Positions 31,978-40,625 of a stretch of 64,000 nt of DNA are shown piece by piece (within the stretch, counting starts at the first letter, position 1; each line of letters begins with the position of its first letter). The notes under the pieces were generated by a model, which saw only the letters and a program-made list of their open reading frames with translations, made no database searches and was not told the DNA's origin. Origin of the DNA: an uncultured Bacilli bacterium (lineage in GTDB: Bacteria > Bacillota_I > Bacilli_A > RF39 > UBA660). The position numbers were made by a program, and so were the translations under genes. The stretch is from positions 62,001-126,000 of the forward strand of contig CAKOLO010000004.1 of assembly GCA_934096235.1 (NCBI GenBank), read 5' to 3'.

Positions 31978-33516
31978 TTATCCTATTCTAAATACTGGAC
32001 TTATTCCTAATGACTGTACACCTGGAATAATATCTCCTCCATAGTCTTTTCCATCAGATGTAATGTAATAAAAGCAATCAGAAAAGCCTTGGTATATTGA
32101 ACGTAACCAATAATAAGTAACAGTACCCATATATGACTTTATCGCAGAAGTTGTATTTGTTGTTGTTACACCTTTTAAACTATAATAGTCAAGTTGTCTT
32201 GATAAGTTACCAGCCAAATCACTTTTAAAATTACTATATATTTCTTGAGGAGTTAGCAAATATATTTTATCTGTCGTAGTACTTGTCTTGTCACCATTTC
32301 CAGAAATTACTTTTGTATCAATTATTACTGATCTTAAATCACTTGGTAATAAATTATATATATTTTCATTCAAGAAAGTTCTTGCTTGTGATGAAGGCCA
32401 ACCTGCTTCAGTTGCATTTTGTGAATACATAGCATATTTTGTTATTATATCTTCGAACTCAAGCACAAAGCCACAAGCAGTTTGAGAAAAACCACTAGTT
32501 GAACATTCACTAGGCGTTGAGATATTTGCTATTCTTACATTATGTTTTCCTAGAGTTCCTAGGTCTACTTCTTTAGTATCTCCTACTTTATAAGCACCAG
32601 TATTTCCACTTCTTATATTGCTTGCTATGTTTGACCATGATGCTTCACTAAATGGAATATTATCAGGTACGAATTCACCTTCTATATTTAAGTTACCAAC
32701 AAAATATGTCTTTTGTGCTTGATTAGGTGTTGTTTCATCCATGTATAACCATAAAAAGTATGTTTCACTTTCTCCTGGAGCTATTTTATCTCCACTATAT
32801 ATTATATTATTTGAAAGAGTACTAAATGAATTTATATGTGTCATTCTCATCATATGATCATTTTGTCCATTTATAGCTTCATTTAAATAGTCAACATCAT
32901 TCGCATCTATTTCTCCGTCGCCATCTATGTCTCCTACCTTTTTTTGTTCATCAGTTGGAGTAATATTTTTTGTCGCAATATCAACAAGAAGCGTTGCATC
33001 ATCATAGTTAACAATTCCATTTAAGTCAACATCACCTAATTGATGTTCTGAACCTGATGCTAATACTTTTTTTCTGACAGCAACTTTTAGATGTTCTGAA
33101 TATAGACTAGTTAGTCTTTGATATTCTGAATAGTCTCCAGTTGGAAGAAAGTCTTCGTCTTCTTTTAATTTTATAGTTACTGTTGCATCCATAGTACCAG
33201 TATTTGTTACTTTAAAGATGTAAGGTGTTGCATTTGAATAGGTTCCATCATTTGGATAAGGATAAATAGAAGCTGGAACAGAAGTACCATCTTGCTTAGT
33301 AGTACCAATAACTTGACCTATATTTTCATAAGTAGTGTCACATGTAGAATCATTACAGAATGATATATTTAAGTCTCCTGTTTCTACCACATTGTCTTTT
33401 CCTTCATCTATTTTAAAGAATGAAGCAAAGGAAACACCTATAAATATTATTAATAATAGACCTACTGATATAAGTAATGTAATTGTTTCTTTCTTAATAA
33501 TTTTATCTATATACAT
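31978..33516 (-). CDS. Surface protein: TasA/CalY-like signal region, dockerin domain, DUF6273-like C-terminus
   Basis: 512 residues from ATG 33516 (AGGTG upstream). A membrane/signal segment (~residues 10-33) is followed by a TasA-like beta domain (VETGDLNISF, ATPYIFKVTNTGTMDATVTIKL). Inserted at ~160-215 is a complete type I dockerin-like pair of calcium loops (GDVDLNGIVNYDDATLLV and GDIDGDGEIDANDVDYL). The TasA-like fold then resumes (GESETYFLWLYMDE, QKTYFVGNLNIEGEF), and the C-terminal ~230 residues look like DUF6273 (WLRSIYQ..., RTFLNENIYNLLP). Likely a secreted fibre or adhesin-type protein; the dockerin could join a partner with a cohesin. Confidence 0.82.
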   Translation of the reverse strand: MYIDKIIKKETITLLISVGLLLIIFIGVSFASFFKIDEGKDNVVETGDLNISFCNDSTCDTTYENIGQVIGTTKQDGTSVPASIYPYPNDGTYSNATPYIFKVTNTGTMDATVTIKLKEDEDFLPTGDYSEYQRLTSLYSEHLKVAVRKKVLASGSEHQLGDVDLNGIVNYDDATLLVDIATKNITPTDEQKKVGDIDGDGEIDANDVDYLNEAINGQNDHMMRMTHINSFSTLSNNIIYSGDKIAPGESETYFLWLYMDETTPNQAQKTYFVGNLNIEGEFVPDNIPFSEASWSNIASNIRSGNTGAYKVGDTKEVDLGTLGKHNVRIANISTPSECSTSGFSQTACGFVLEFEDIITKYAMYSQNATEAGWPSSQARTFLNENIYNLLPSDLRSVIIDTKVISGNGDKTSTTTDKIYLLTPQEIYSNFKSDLAGNLSRQLDYYSLKGVTTTNTTSAIKSYMGTVTYYWLRSIYQGFSDCFYYITSDGKDYGGDIIPGVQSLGISPVFRIG

Positions 33517-33540
33517 GTTTATCACCTATTCTCCATTAAA

Positions 33541-33569
33541 ATTATATAATAAAAAAGTTTCATAGTCAA
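33541..33569 (-). promoter_or_regulatory. Promoter of the dockerin-protein gene
   Basis: TTGACT (33564-33569), 17 bp, TATAAT (33541-33546). The -35 lies within the rpe terminator hairpin and the spacer is its T run. Confidence 0.8.
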
Positions 33570-33584
33570 TTGGACTTATGAAAC
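33550..33584 (-). terminator. Terminator of the rlmN/prpC-rpe cluster
   Basis: GTTTCATAGTC (33557-33567) pairs with GACTTATGAAAC (33573-33584, one bulged base), followed by TTTTTTATT on the minus strand. Confidence 0.8.
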
Positions 33585-33589
33585 ATAAA

Positions 33590-34225
33590 TTATAGTTTTT
33601 TTAATGTGTTTATATTATTTATAATGTCTTTGTGAATGTATGAAGCAGAAACTAACATATCTACTCCTTTATCTACACAAATCTTACCAGTTTCATCGTT
33701 TATACCACCATCTACTGATATGATAGTTTTAGCATTTTGATTAATTATTTCTTGTTTTAAGTTTTCTATTTTATTTGGAGTATTCTCTATAAAAGATTGT
33801 CCACTTTTACCTGGGTGTACACTCATCACTAATACTTGATCTATTTTAGATAAATATGGATAAAGTACTTTTTCATCAGTTTCCGGGTTTATAGCTATAC
33901 CTACTTTTAAACCATAGTTTTTTATTTCATTAATCATTTTATCTATATCTTTTACTGCTTCATAATGAAATGTTATATAGCTTGTATTTAATAAAGCATA
34001 GTCTTCTATATATTTAGAAGGGTTTTCAACCATTAAATGAACATCTAGTGGTAGTTTAGAATAACTTACTATTTTTTTTACTTCACTAATAGTCCATGTT
34101 TTATTTTCTACGAATTTTCCATCCATTATATCTACATGTATATAGTCTGCTTTTGTATTATCAAGTTTTTTTACTATATCTTGTGGTTTTATACTACTTG
34201 ATAGTATTGAAACGCTTACTTTCAT
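33590..34225 (-). CDS. rpe: Ribulose-phosphate 3-epimerase
   Basis: A 211-residue TIM-barrel enzyme that interconverts ribulose-5-phosphate and xylulose-5-phosphate in the pentose phosphate pathway. It shows SILSSS, DYIHVDIMDGKFV (metal ligands), LPLDVHLMVENP, VLVMSVHPGKSGQSF and ISVDGGINDET. The length is the family norm. The start overlaps the rsgA 3' end by 32 bases. The prpC-prkC-rsgA-rpe order is as in Bacillus. Confidence 0.96.
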   Translation of the reverse strand: MKVSVSILSSSIKPQDIVKKLDNTKADYIHVDIMDGKFVENKTWTISEVKKIVSYSKLPLDVHLMVENPSKYIEDYALLNTSYITFHYEAVKDIDKMINEIKNYGLKVGIAINPETDEKVLYPYLSKIDQVLVMSVHPGKSGQSFIENTPNKIENLKQEIINQNAKTIISVDGGINDETGKICVDKGVDMLVSASYIHKDIINNINTLKKL

Positions 34226-35051
34226 ATTTTGTTTCCTCCATAAATTTTAAATAATTGTCATATCTCCATCTTGGAATTTTACCATTCTCAACTAGTTTTA
34301 TTATTTCGCATCCATCTTCTTTTACATGAGTACATGTTCTATACTTACATGGTTTATTGAAATCAGGATAATATTTTTTTATTTCTTTTGATGGGATATT
34401 TATTTCAAGTGAACTAAATCCAGGTGTATCTGCGATAAGTCCATCGTTTACTTCTAGAAGTTCTACTAATCTTGTAGTATGTTTGCCTCTACCAAGTGAA
34501 AGTGATACTTCACCAGTTTTTAATTTTAGTGAAGCATCAACTCTATTTAATAATGATGACTTTCCACTACCAGTTTGTCCACAAAGGGCTACTGTTGAGT
34601 TTTTAAATTCTTTTTTTATTTTAGCTATGCTTGTATTAATATATACTTTTATACCTAGTTTTCTATAGTAATTCATATATTTTCTTACTTCTGCTTTTTC
34701 TTTCATAGTAATCATATCTGTCTTTGTTATTATGATTATTGGTTCTATATTATTATAGTTTGCGATTAGTAAGAATTTATCTATTAGATAATCAGAAAAA
34801 ACTGGAATAGATGTACTCATTACAATTAGAAGTTTATCTATATTTGCAATAAGTGGTCTTTCCAGGTAGTTTTTTCTTGGTTCGACTTTTTCTATTGTTT
34901 TATTAGTTACATCTACAATTACGTTATCACCTACAACTGGGGAAACTTTTTGATTACGTAGTTTCCCTCTAGTTCTAGTGTCTATTATAGTATTGTTTTC
35001 TAATAATACTCTATGTATAAATTTATTAATACATATTATTTTGCCTTTCAT
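34194..35051 (-). CDS. rsgA: Ribosome small-subunit GTPase RsgA
   Basis: A 285-residue circularly permuted GTPase that checks 30S maturation. It has an N-terminal OB fold (TRGKLRNQKVSPVVGDNV), then G4 (IITKTD), G1 (GQTGSGKSSLLN), G3 (DTPGF), and a C-terminal zinc site (C-x-x-x-x-C-x-H-x-x-x-x-x-C in CKYRTCTHVKEDGC). It lies one base after prkC in the same operon. Confidence 0.96.
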   Translation of the reverse strand: MKGKIICINKFIHRVLLENNTIIDTRTRGKLRNQKVSPVVGDNVIVDVTNKTIEKVEPRKNYLERPLIANIDKLLIVMSTSIPVFSDYLIDKFLLIANYNNIEPIIIITKTDMITMKEKAEVRKYMNYYRKLGIKVYINTSIAKIKKEFKNSTVALCGQTGSGKSSLLNRVDASLKLKTGEVSLSLGRGKHTTRLVELLEVNDGLIADTPGFSSLEINIPSKEIKKYYPDFNKPCKYRTCTHVKEDGCEIIKLVENGKIPRWRYDNYLKFMEETKYESKRFNTIK

Positions 35052-35052
35052 A

Positions 35053-36798
35053 TTATTCCCCTGTATCAGTGTCTGGCTCAGGTTCAGGTGTTACTTCTGG
35101 TGCTTTAGCTACTGTTATAACTAATGTTGCTCCTGGAGTTACTACTGAAGATGCTGCCCTACTTTGTCTTATTATTGTACCTTCTGCTACTGTGGTACTT
35201 TCTTGATATTTATATTCTAATTTTAATTCGTGTTTACTTGCAAATTCTTCTATTTGTTCAATTGTGTATCCATTAGTAAAGTCTGGATATTTATATTCTA
35301 CTTTTGGAATATAAATTTTAATTTGATTACCAAGTTTACTTGATTCTCCAGCTGCTGGTTCAGTTCTTAGAACTGTCTCTTCTTTTACTTTTTTGTCTTC
35401 GCTTACTATTTCTTCTTCGATAGTTACATTACATTCGCATTGTGCTTCAATTTTACCTTTAGCTTCTAAGTAATTCTTTCCAGTAAAATCTTCTACTATG
35501 TATGCAGCTGCACCTGATGAAATATAAATAATTATTTTTGTACCAGTTTTTCTTTTAGAACCTATTTCTGGACTAGTTTTAACAACTTTACCTTTTTCTA
35601 TTGTATCGCTTGGTTCATATTTATATTCTGTATCTACATCAAATCCTAAGTCAGTTAGTTCGTTTGCTGCATCTACTGGTTCTTTATTAGATACATCTGG
35701 TATAGTAACATTTTTTACTTTTGTTTTTTCAAAGTAAATAGTCATTCCTATTGTAACTGTTAGAACTAATGCTGTAAAGATACTAGCTATTATTATTAAT
35801 GTTTTATTACCTTTTTTCTTTTCATCTAGGAAGTCTTCTTCATCTTCTACTTCTTTTGCTTTTTTCTTCTTAGTTGTTTCTTTTTTTAATGGTTCTAGAT
35901 CTTTATCAAGTACTTTTGTTTCTTCTAGGTCATTTTCTGGATATGGATAAACATATCTTTTTTCGTTTTGTCTTGATTCATCTAACGCTGTTTTTAAGTC
36001 TTCATGCATAGCTCTTGCATCTGTATATCTATTTTTTGGATTTTTAGCTGTTGCTTTAATAATAACATTTTCTATTGATTGAGGTATGCTACTATTAAAT
36101 TTTCTTACGCTTGGAAGTGGTTCTTTTAAATGTTTTAAAGCTATTTCTACAGCGTTATCTCCTTTATATGGAACAAGTCCAGTTAGAAGTTCATACATCA
36201 TTATTCCCATTGAATAAATATCGCTTCTTATAGTTGAGCCTTTTCCATTTGCTTGTTCTGGTGGTAGATAATGTACTGTTCCCATAACTGAGTTTGTTTG
36301 CGTTAGTTGTGTTGAGTTAAGTGCTGTTGCTACTCCAAAGTCAGTTATTTTTATCATACCATTTGAAAGTATCATTATATTTTGAGGCTTTATATCTCTA
36401 TGGATAATATAGGCATCATGAGCATGAGCCATACCATCTGTTACTTGTAACATTATATCAATAACTTCTGTAACAGATAAGTGTCCTCTTTTCTTTAATA
36501 CTTGTTTTAGAGTCATTCCGTCAACATATTCCATTACTATATAATATTGACCATCATCTTCTCCAACATCATACATTTCTACAATGTTTGGATGACTTAA
36601 ACTTGATGCTGAAAGTGCTTCTCTTTGAAATCTACGTACGAATTTTTCATCGTTTGCTAGATCTCCTCTTAGTACTTTAACAGCTACATTTCTATCAAGT
36701 ATTGTGTCATGTGCTAAATATACATTAGCCATTCCACCTTCTCCAAGTGTTTTAATGATTTGATATCTATCGTTAATTTTAGAACCTTTAACTATCAC
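35053..36798 (-). CDS. prkC: Ser/Thr protein kinase with PASTA domains (PrkC type)
   Basis: A cytoplasmic Hanks-type kinase domain (LGEGGMANVYLAHD, VAVKVLRGD, HRDIKPQNIMI, DFGVATAL, GTVHYLPPEQ) is followed by a Lys-rich linker, one membrane helix (~330-350) and three extracellular PASTA repeats that bind muropeptides and other cell-wall fragments. In spore formers PrkC controls growth and germination. The C-terminal tail is acidic (PEPEPDTDTG). GTG at 36798, one base after the prpC stop, is preferred; two further GTG codons (36807, 36810) lie within prpC. Confidence 0.95.
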   Translation of the reverse strand: MIVKGSKINDRYQIIKTLGEGGMANVYLAHDTILDRNVAVKVLRGDLANDEKFVRRFQREALSASSLSHPNIVEMYDVGEDDGQYYIVMEYVDGMTLKQVLKKRGHLSVTEVIDIMLQVTDGMAHAHDAYIIHRDIKPQNIMILSNGMIKITDFGVATALNSTQLTQTNSVMGTVHYLPPEQANGKGSTIRSDIYSMGIMMYELLTGLVPYKGDNAVEIALKHLKEPLPSVRKFNSSIPQSIENVIIKATAKNPKNRYTDARAMHEDLKTALDESRQNEKRYVYPYPENDLEETKVLDKDLEPLKKETTKKKKAKEVEDEEDFLDEKKKGNKTLIIIASIFTALVLTVTIGMTIYFEKTKVKNVTIPDVSNKEPVDAANELTDLGFDVDTEYKYEPSDTIEKGKVVKTSPEIGSKRKTGTKIIIYISSGAAAYIVEDFTGKNYLEAKGKIEAQCECNVTIEEEIVSEDKKVKEETVLRTEPAAGESSKLGNQIKIYIPKVEYKYPDFTNGYTIEQIEEFASKHELKLEYKYQESTTVAEGTIIRQSRAASSVVTPGATLVITVAKAPEVTPEPEPDTDTGE

Positions 36799-36799
36799 A

Positions 36800-37537
36800 C
36801 TATTCACCACTCATTCTTGCATAAGCAATTGTAATATTATCATTTCCCCCACGAGTATTAGCTTTCATAATTAATTTATCTACTTGCTCCTCTATATCTA
36901 ATTCTTTATCATTTAATACTTTTTCCATTTGTTCTACTGTTAACATATTAGTAAGTCCATCACTACATAAGAAAATTCCATCTACTGTACGTTCTACATC
37001 AAAAATATCCATTTCTATTGTTTCTGCTGCACCTAGTGCTTTCATAAGTACATTCTTTTGTGGATGATTTTTTGCTGCACTTTCAGTTAGTTCTCCATTT
37101 TCAAGTAAGATGTTTACTAATGTATGATCTTTTGTAACTTTGTATAGTTTTCCTTTTTTAAATACAAAACCACTTGAATCTCCTACGTTTCCAAATAATA
37201 GGAAATCTTTAGTTAGTATTGAACAAACACAAGTTGTTCCAAGACCACTAGCATCTATATGTTCTTCAGAATATTTAAGTATCTTAACATTTACTTCATC
37301 TATTATTTCTTTTAACCAGATTACTGCTTCTTCTTTAGTACCTATACTTGATAATTCAGCAAATCTTTTACCAAGTTCAGTTACCACTAAAGAGCTTGCA
37401 ACTTCTCCAGCTTTATGTCCACCCATTCCATCAGCTACTACTAACAAATACTCATCACTCATATTTTTGATTATTGTTACTGAGTCTTCGTTATGACTTC
37501 TTACTTTTCCTGGGTCTGTTTGATAACAAGTCTTCAT
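36800..37537 (-). CDS. prpC: PP2C-type protein phosphatase PrpC
   Basis: A 245-residue metal-dependent phosphatase that reverses PrkC phosphorylation. It has the motifs RSHNEDS, VVADGMGGHKAGEVAS, GTTCVCSIL, GNVGDSSGFV, LCSDGLT and GGNDNITI. The gene sits immediately before prkC, its usual partner. A small ORF pair of doubtful status separates it from rlmN. Confidence 0.96.
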   Translation of the reverse strand: MKTCYQTDPGKVRSHNEDSVTIIKNMSDEYLLVVADGMGGHKAGEVASSLVVTELGKRFAELSSIGTKEEAVIWLKEIIDEVNVKILKYSEEHIDASGLGTTCVCSILTKDFLLFGNVGDSSGFVFKKGKLYKVTKDHTLVNILLENGELTESAAKNHPQKNVLMKALGAAETIEMDIFDVERTVDGIFLCSDGLTNMLTVEQMEKVLNDKELDIEEQVDKLIMKANTRGGNDNITIAYARMSGE

Positions 37538-37563
37538 TTTTCACCTTCTTTTTCAAATGTAAA

Positions 37564-37688
37564 TTATCTATTGTTGTAGAAATACCATTTACTATGATCA
37601 TTCATATGTAACTGATAAATTGCTACTTGTTCTTCTTTATTACTATATTTACATTATTTGATTTAAGTATATCATAAAATATTTTCAT
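37564..37688 (-). pseudogene. Possible frameshifted small gene remnant
   Basis: An ATG at 37688 opens 21 codons (MKIFYDILKSNNVNIVIKK...) ending at TAG. Beginning near the same place, another frame reads on as EEQVAIYQLHMNDHSKWYFYNN to a TAA at 37564-37566. Together they would make a ~42-residue protein with a one-base shift. No family recognised; it could also be non-coding leader of prpC. Confidence 0.3.
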
Positions 37689-37729
37689 TTTAAAGATATT
37701 ACTTTATCTCTCTGTAAAATCAGTTTACT

Positions 37730-37921
37730 TTAAAACCATTTTTTTGAAAGTACTTTTGCTCTTTCTTTACCTTTTAAATATTCTTCGACTGTTTGTCTAC
37801 TGCTTCCAGCAAAACATGTTTCTGATCTATCAATTTTACTATTTCTAGCTATTCTTGCCAGTTCTATTTGATTTTTTATTTGATTTGAATCAACACTAAT
37901 TTTTTTAGTTTCTTTAAACAC
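37730..37921 (-). CDS. Small uncharacterised protein (63 residues)
   Basis: A GTG start nine bases after AGAGG, 15 bases beyond the rlmN stop. The product is basic and hydrophilic (QIELARIARNSKIDRSETCF, RQTVEEYLKGKERAK) with one Cys. No family recognised. Close spacing and the ribosome site suggest translation with rlmN, but the short length leaves doubt. Confidence 0.5.
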   Translation of the reverse strand: MFKETKKISVDSNQIKNQIELARIARNSKIDRSETCFAGSSRQTVEEYLKGKERAKVLSKKWF

Positions 37922-37936
37922 TTTATAATTCCTCTC

Positions 37937-38956
37937 TTATATATTATTGCTTTCATGGCTTGCTTTTAATTGTCCACAAGCACCTTTAATTCCTTTACCC
38001 ATTTCTCTTCTCATTTGAACATTAATTTTATGTTTTACTAGTTCATCATAGAATGCATTTATTCTTTCTTTTGAGCTTCTTTTAAAATTACTACTTGTAC
38101 TGTTATATGGTATTAGGTTTACATAAACAAGTTTACCTTTTAAGAGATTAGCTAATTCTTTAGCATTTTCTATGCTGTCATTAATTCCTTCTAATAAAAT
38201 ATATTCCATTGTTACTTTTCTATTAGTCTTAGAAATATAGTAGTCTACTGCAGACATTAATTCATCCATTTTGTATGCTTTACTAATAGGCATTAATGTT
38301 TCTCGTATTGCTTGATTTGGAGCATGAAGACTTATTGCTAAATTTACTTGTGTATCTAGGTCAGCAAACTCTTTTATTTTTGGTACTATTCCACAAGTAC
38401 TTACAGTAATTCTTCTAGAACCTAAATCAATTCCTTTTGGACAATTTAATATCTTAATAGCTTTTACTAGATTTGTAAAATTATCAAATGGTTCGCCTAT
38501 TCCCATTACAACTATATTGTCTACTTTAATATTTTCTAGTTTTTCTATAGTTAAAACTTCTAATATAATTTCAGATGTAGTTAGATTTCTAAATTTCTTT
38601 AGTTTACCACTTTCACAAAAAGCACAACCCATATTACATCCAATTTGTGTACTTATACATATACTATTTCCATAATTATGTTTCATTAGTACTACTTCAA
38701 TACTAGAATCTTTTACTTCAAGTAAATATTTGTTAGTATCTTCACTTTTTAATTCATCTAATACTTTTAAATATTTTATTTCAAAATTATTATTTAAAAA
38801 AGTCTTTAAATCCTTACTTATATTAGTTATCTCATCAAAAGAAGTAACTCTTTTTTTATATATTCCTTCAAAAACTTGAGTAGCATTATATTTTTTAAAA
38901 CCATTTTCTACTAAAAAGTTTTCAAGTTCTTCTAAAGTAAAATCATATATATTCAT
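37937..38956 (-). CDS. rlmN: Dual-specificity 23S rRNA/tRNA methyltransferase RlmN
   Basis: A 339-residue radical SAM enzyme that methylates C2 of A2503 in 23S rRNA (and A37 of some tRNAs). The cluster motif is CNMGCAFC (CxxxCxxC), with GIGEPFDNF, TVSTCGIVPKI, LAISLHAPN and, near the end, GACGQL with the methyl-carrying Cys. The GEPFDNF motif places it with RlmN rather than Cfr. The ATG at 38956 is chosen by the GAGGTG ribosome site. Confidence 0.95.
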   Translation of the reverse strand: MNIYDFTLEELENFLVENGFKKYNATQVFEGIYKKRVTSFDEITNISKDLKTFLNNNFEIKYLKVLDELKSEDTNKYLLEVKDSSIEVVLMKHNYGNSICISTQIGCNMGCAFCESGKLKKFRNLTTSEIILEVLTIEKLENIKVDNIVVMGIGEPFDNFTNLVKAIKILNCPKGIDLGSRRITVSTCGIVPKIKEFADLDTQVNLAISLHAPNQAIRETLMPISKAYKMDELMSAVDYYISKTNRKVTMEYILLEGINDSIENAKELANLLKGKLVYVNLIPYNSTSSNFKRSSKERINAFYDELVKHKINVQMRREMGKGIKGACGQLKASHESNNI

Positions 38957-38989
38957 TTTCTTCACCTCTTAAATTATAACATATTTTCA

Positions 38990-39018
38990 TATTAAAACCA
39001 TATTCTTATGAATATGGC
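38990..39018 (-). terminator. Terminator of the 39024-39485 lipoprotein gene
   Basis: CCATATTC (38998-39005)/GAATATGG (39010-39017), then TTTTAATA on the minus strand. Confidence 0.7.
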
Positions 39019-39023
39019 TATTT

Positions 39024-39485
39024 TTAGTATCCAAGATTTTTAACTAATTTTTTTATTTCATCTTTATCTTCTACGTTAGCACTGACATATAAAAGTGTAT
39101 TATCTACTCTACAAGTATACATATACATAAGACTAGTAGTTAATTCATATGATTCGAAGTTACCTGACTTTATAGAGTTTTCTGTTGTTTTTCCTTCTTT
39201 GTTTGCTTTAAATGTTTCTTTTTCATCTTTAAATAAATCGCTTGCTTTAGTGGTATTTTCTAGAATATAGAAATCAATACTATATGAACCATTTGTTATG
39301 TATGCTCCTCTTTCTAAGCCATCTATAATTGTATCTATTTGACCATTTTCATACTCACCTACTGTGTATTTATTTGTATCAAATGATGAAGTAAATTCTT
39401 CTATAGTTAACACTTTCTTACCACAACCTGTTAGTAACAAAAGCGAAGTCATCAGTACAATTACTAAAAATATTTTCTTTTTCAT
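39024..39485 (-). CDS. Small lipoprotein, unknown
   Basis: 153 residues with a clear lipoprotein signal (lipobox LTGC at about 18-21) and a compact alpha/beta domain of ~125 residues. No family recognised with certainty. It has its own promoter and terminator. Likely anchored on the outer membrane face. Confidence 0.8.
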   Translation of the reverse strand: MKKKIFLVIVLMTSLLLLTGCGKKVLTIEEFTSSFDTNKYTVGEYENGQIDTIIDGLERGAYITNGSYSIDFYILENTTKASDLFKDEKETFKANKEGKTTENSIKSGNFESYELTTSLMYMYTCRVDNTLLYVSANVEDKDEIKKLVKNLGY

Positions 39486-39508
39486 AAATTCTCCCTATTC
39501 TTAAAAAA

Positions 39509-39537
39509 ATTGTATCATTATTTTTATATATTGCCAA
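39509..39537 (-). promoter_or_regulatory. Promoter of the lipoprotein gene, inside the radical SAM gene 3' end
   Basis: TTGGCA (39532-39537), 17 bp, TACAAT (39509-39514). The hexamers overlap or adjoin the radical SAM stop codon. Confidence 0.6.
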
Positions 39538-40564
39538 TAAAATTATATAGTTTTTTACATAAAGGATAGTTTCTCGTTCCCTCATGAATTTCAAGTTCTT
39601 CTAAATTTTCATAAATATTTAATACTCTAAACCCATTTTTTCTTAGTATTTCACTATCATACTCTTTGAAGGCTGGGCATGGCAGTATAGTTCCATCATA
39701 TTTAATAACTAGTTTGCTTAAACCTGCTGTACATTTATGAGAATTGCTGCTATCAAGAGGTATTCCTATTCTAATTTTACCATTGAATCTTTCATTTGCT
39801 TCCTTAACTATCTTTCTAAATTCTTCATACTCTTCTTTGCTCATCTTAAGTTTAGATTCATTAACTTTTCCTCTTCCTTGAGGTACAAAGTTTAATAAAC
39901 TTAGGTTTTTAACCCCTGCTATATTTAATAATTCCACTATATCGAGTAAAGATTTATAGTTACATTTCATGGGTATAAAGTGTATATCTGTTTCTATACC
40001 TACTTCGCAAGCCCTTATTATTGATGTTGATACTTCACAAAAATTATCTTTACCCATCAATAAATTATATTCTTCTCTATTTGAGCCTTGATAATCAAAT
40101 ACTATTTTATCTAAACCTAAGTTTTTCAATGCTTCTAATTCGCTCTTTGATATACTTGTATATTCTCTTTTGTATACCATTTTATATATTTTTTGTAATT
40201 TTCTTTTAATATTTTCTTTATCTTCTTCACTTGGATCAAATCTTTTTATATCGCTTTCCATCATTAATTTTAATTCTTCTTCAGTTAATTTATGCGCACA
40301 TTTGACTCCGCTAGTAAATAAAACAACTCTAATGCCTTTGCTTTTTGCGTATTCTATCATTTTGAATAAATCAGGATTTAAAAATGGTTCTCCACCTGAA
40401 AATGATAATTCTTCCACTCCACTTTTTGATAATATATAATCCAAAGTTTTTTTAAATGTATCAAATTTTATAATTGTTACTTTATTTATACTTGCTAGTG
40501 ATGAACAAAATATACATTCGTTAGGACATTTTTGAATTATTTCAAAACATAAATCTTTAATCAT
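39524..40564 (-). CDS. Radical SAM protein with possible SPASM-like C-terminus
   Basis: 346 residues. The N-terminal radical SAM core has the CxxxCxxC cluster motif in CPNECIFC, the SAM-binding SFSGGEPFLNP, and a TIM-barrel pattern. The C-terminal part holds three cysteines (KCTAGLSKLVIKYDGTILPCPAF...PLCKKL), as in SPASM-type maturases or sulfatase-activating enzymes. No peptide substrate gene is visible beside it. Substrate unknown; a role in peptide or protein modification is a guess. Confidence 0.85.
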   Translation of the reverse strand: MIKDLCFEIIQKCPNECIFCSSLASINKVTIIKFDTFKKTLDYILSKSGVEELSFSGGEPFLNPDLFKMIEYAKSKGIRVVLFTSGVKCAHKLTEEELKLMMESDIKRFDPSEEDKENIKRKLQKIYKMVYKREYTSISKSELEALKNLGLDKIVFDYQGSNREEYNLLMGKDNFCEVSTSIIRACEVGIETDIHFIPMKCNYKSLLDIVELLNIAGVKNLSLLNFVPQGRGKVNESKLKMSKEEYEEFRKIVKEANERFNGKIRIGIPLDSSNSHKCTAGLSKLVIKYDGTILPCPAFKEYDSEILRKNGFRVLNIYENLEELEIHEGTRNYPLCKKLYNFIGNI

Positions 40565-40597
40565 CTATTGCTCCTTGGTTGTATTATAACAATTTTT

Positions 40598-40625
40598 ATA
40601 AAAAAGAAAAAGTACCTAAGTACTT
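40598..40625 (-). terminator. Terminator of alaS
   Basis: AAGTAC (40610-40615)/GTACTT (40620-40625), followed by TTTTCTTTTTT on the minus strand. Confidence 0.65.

Noticed and set aside
37937..38956. Cfr-type antibiotic-resistance methyltransferase
   Set aside because: The GEPFDNF motif and gene order before prpC-prkC fit RlmN; Cfr differs in these segments.
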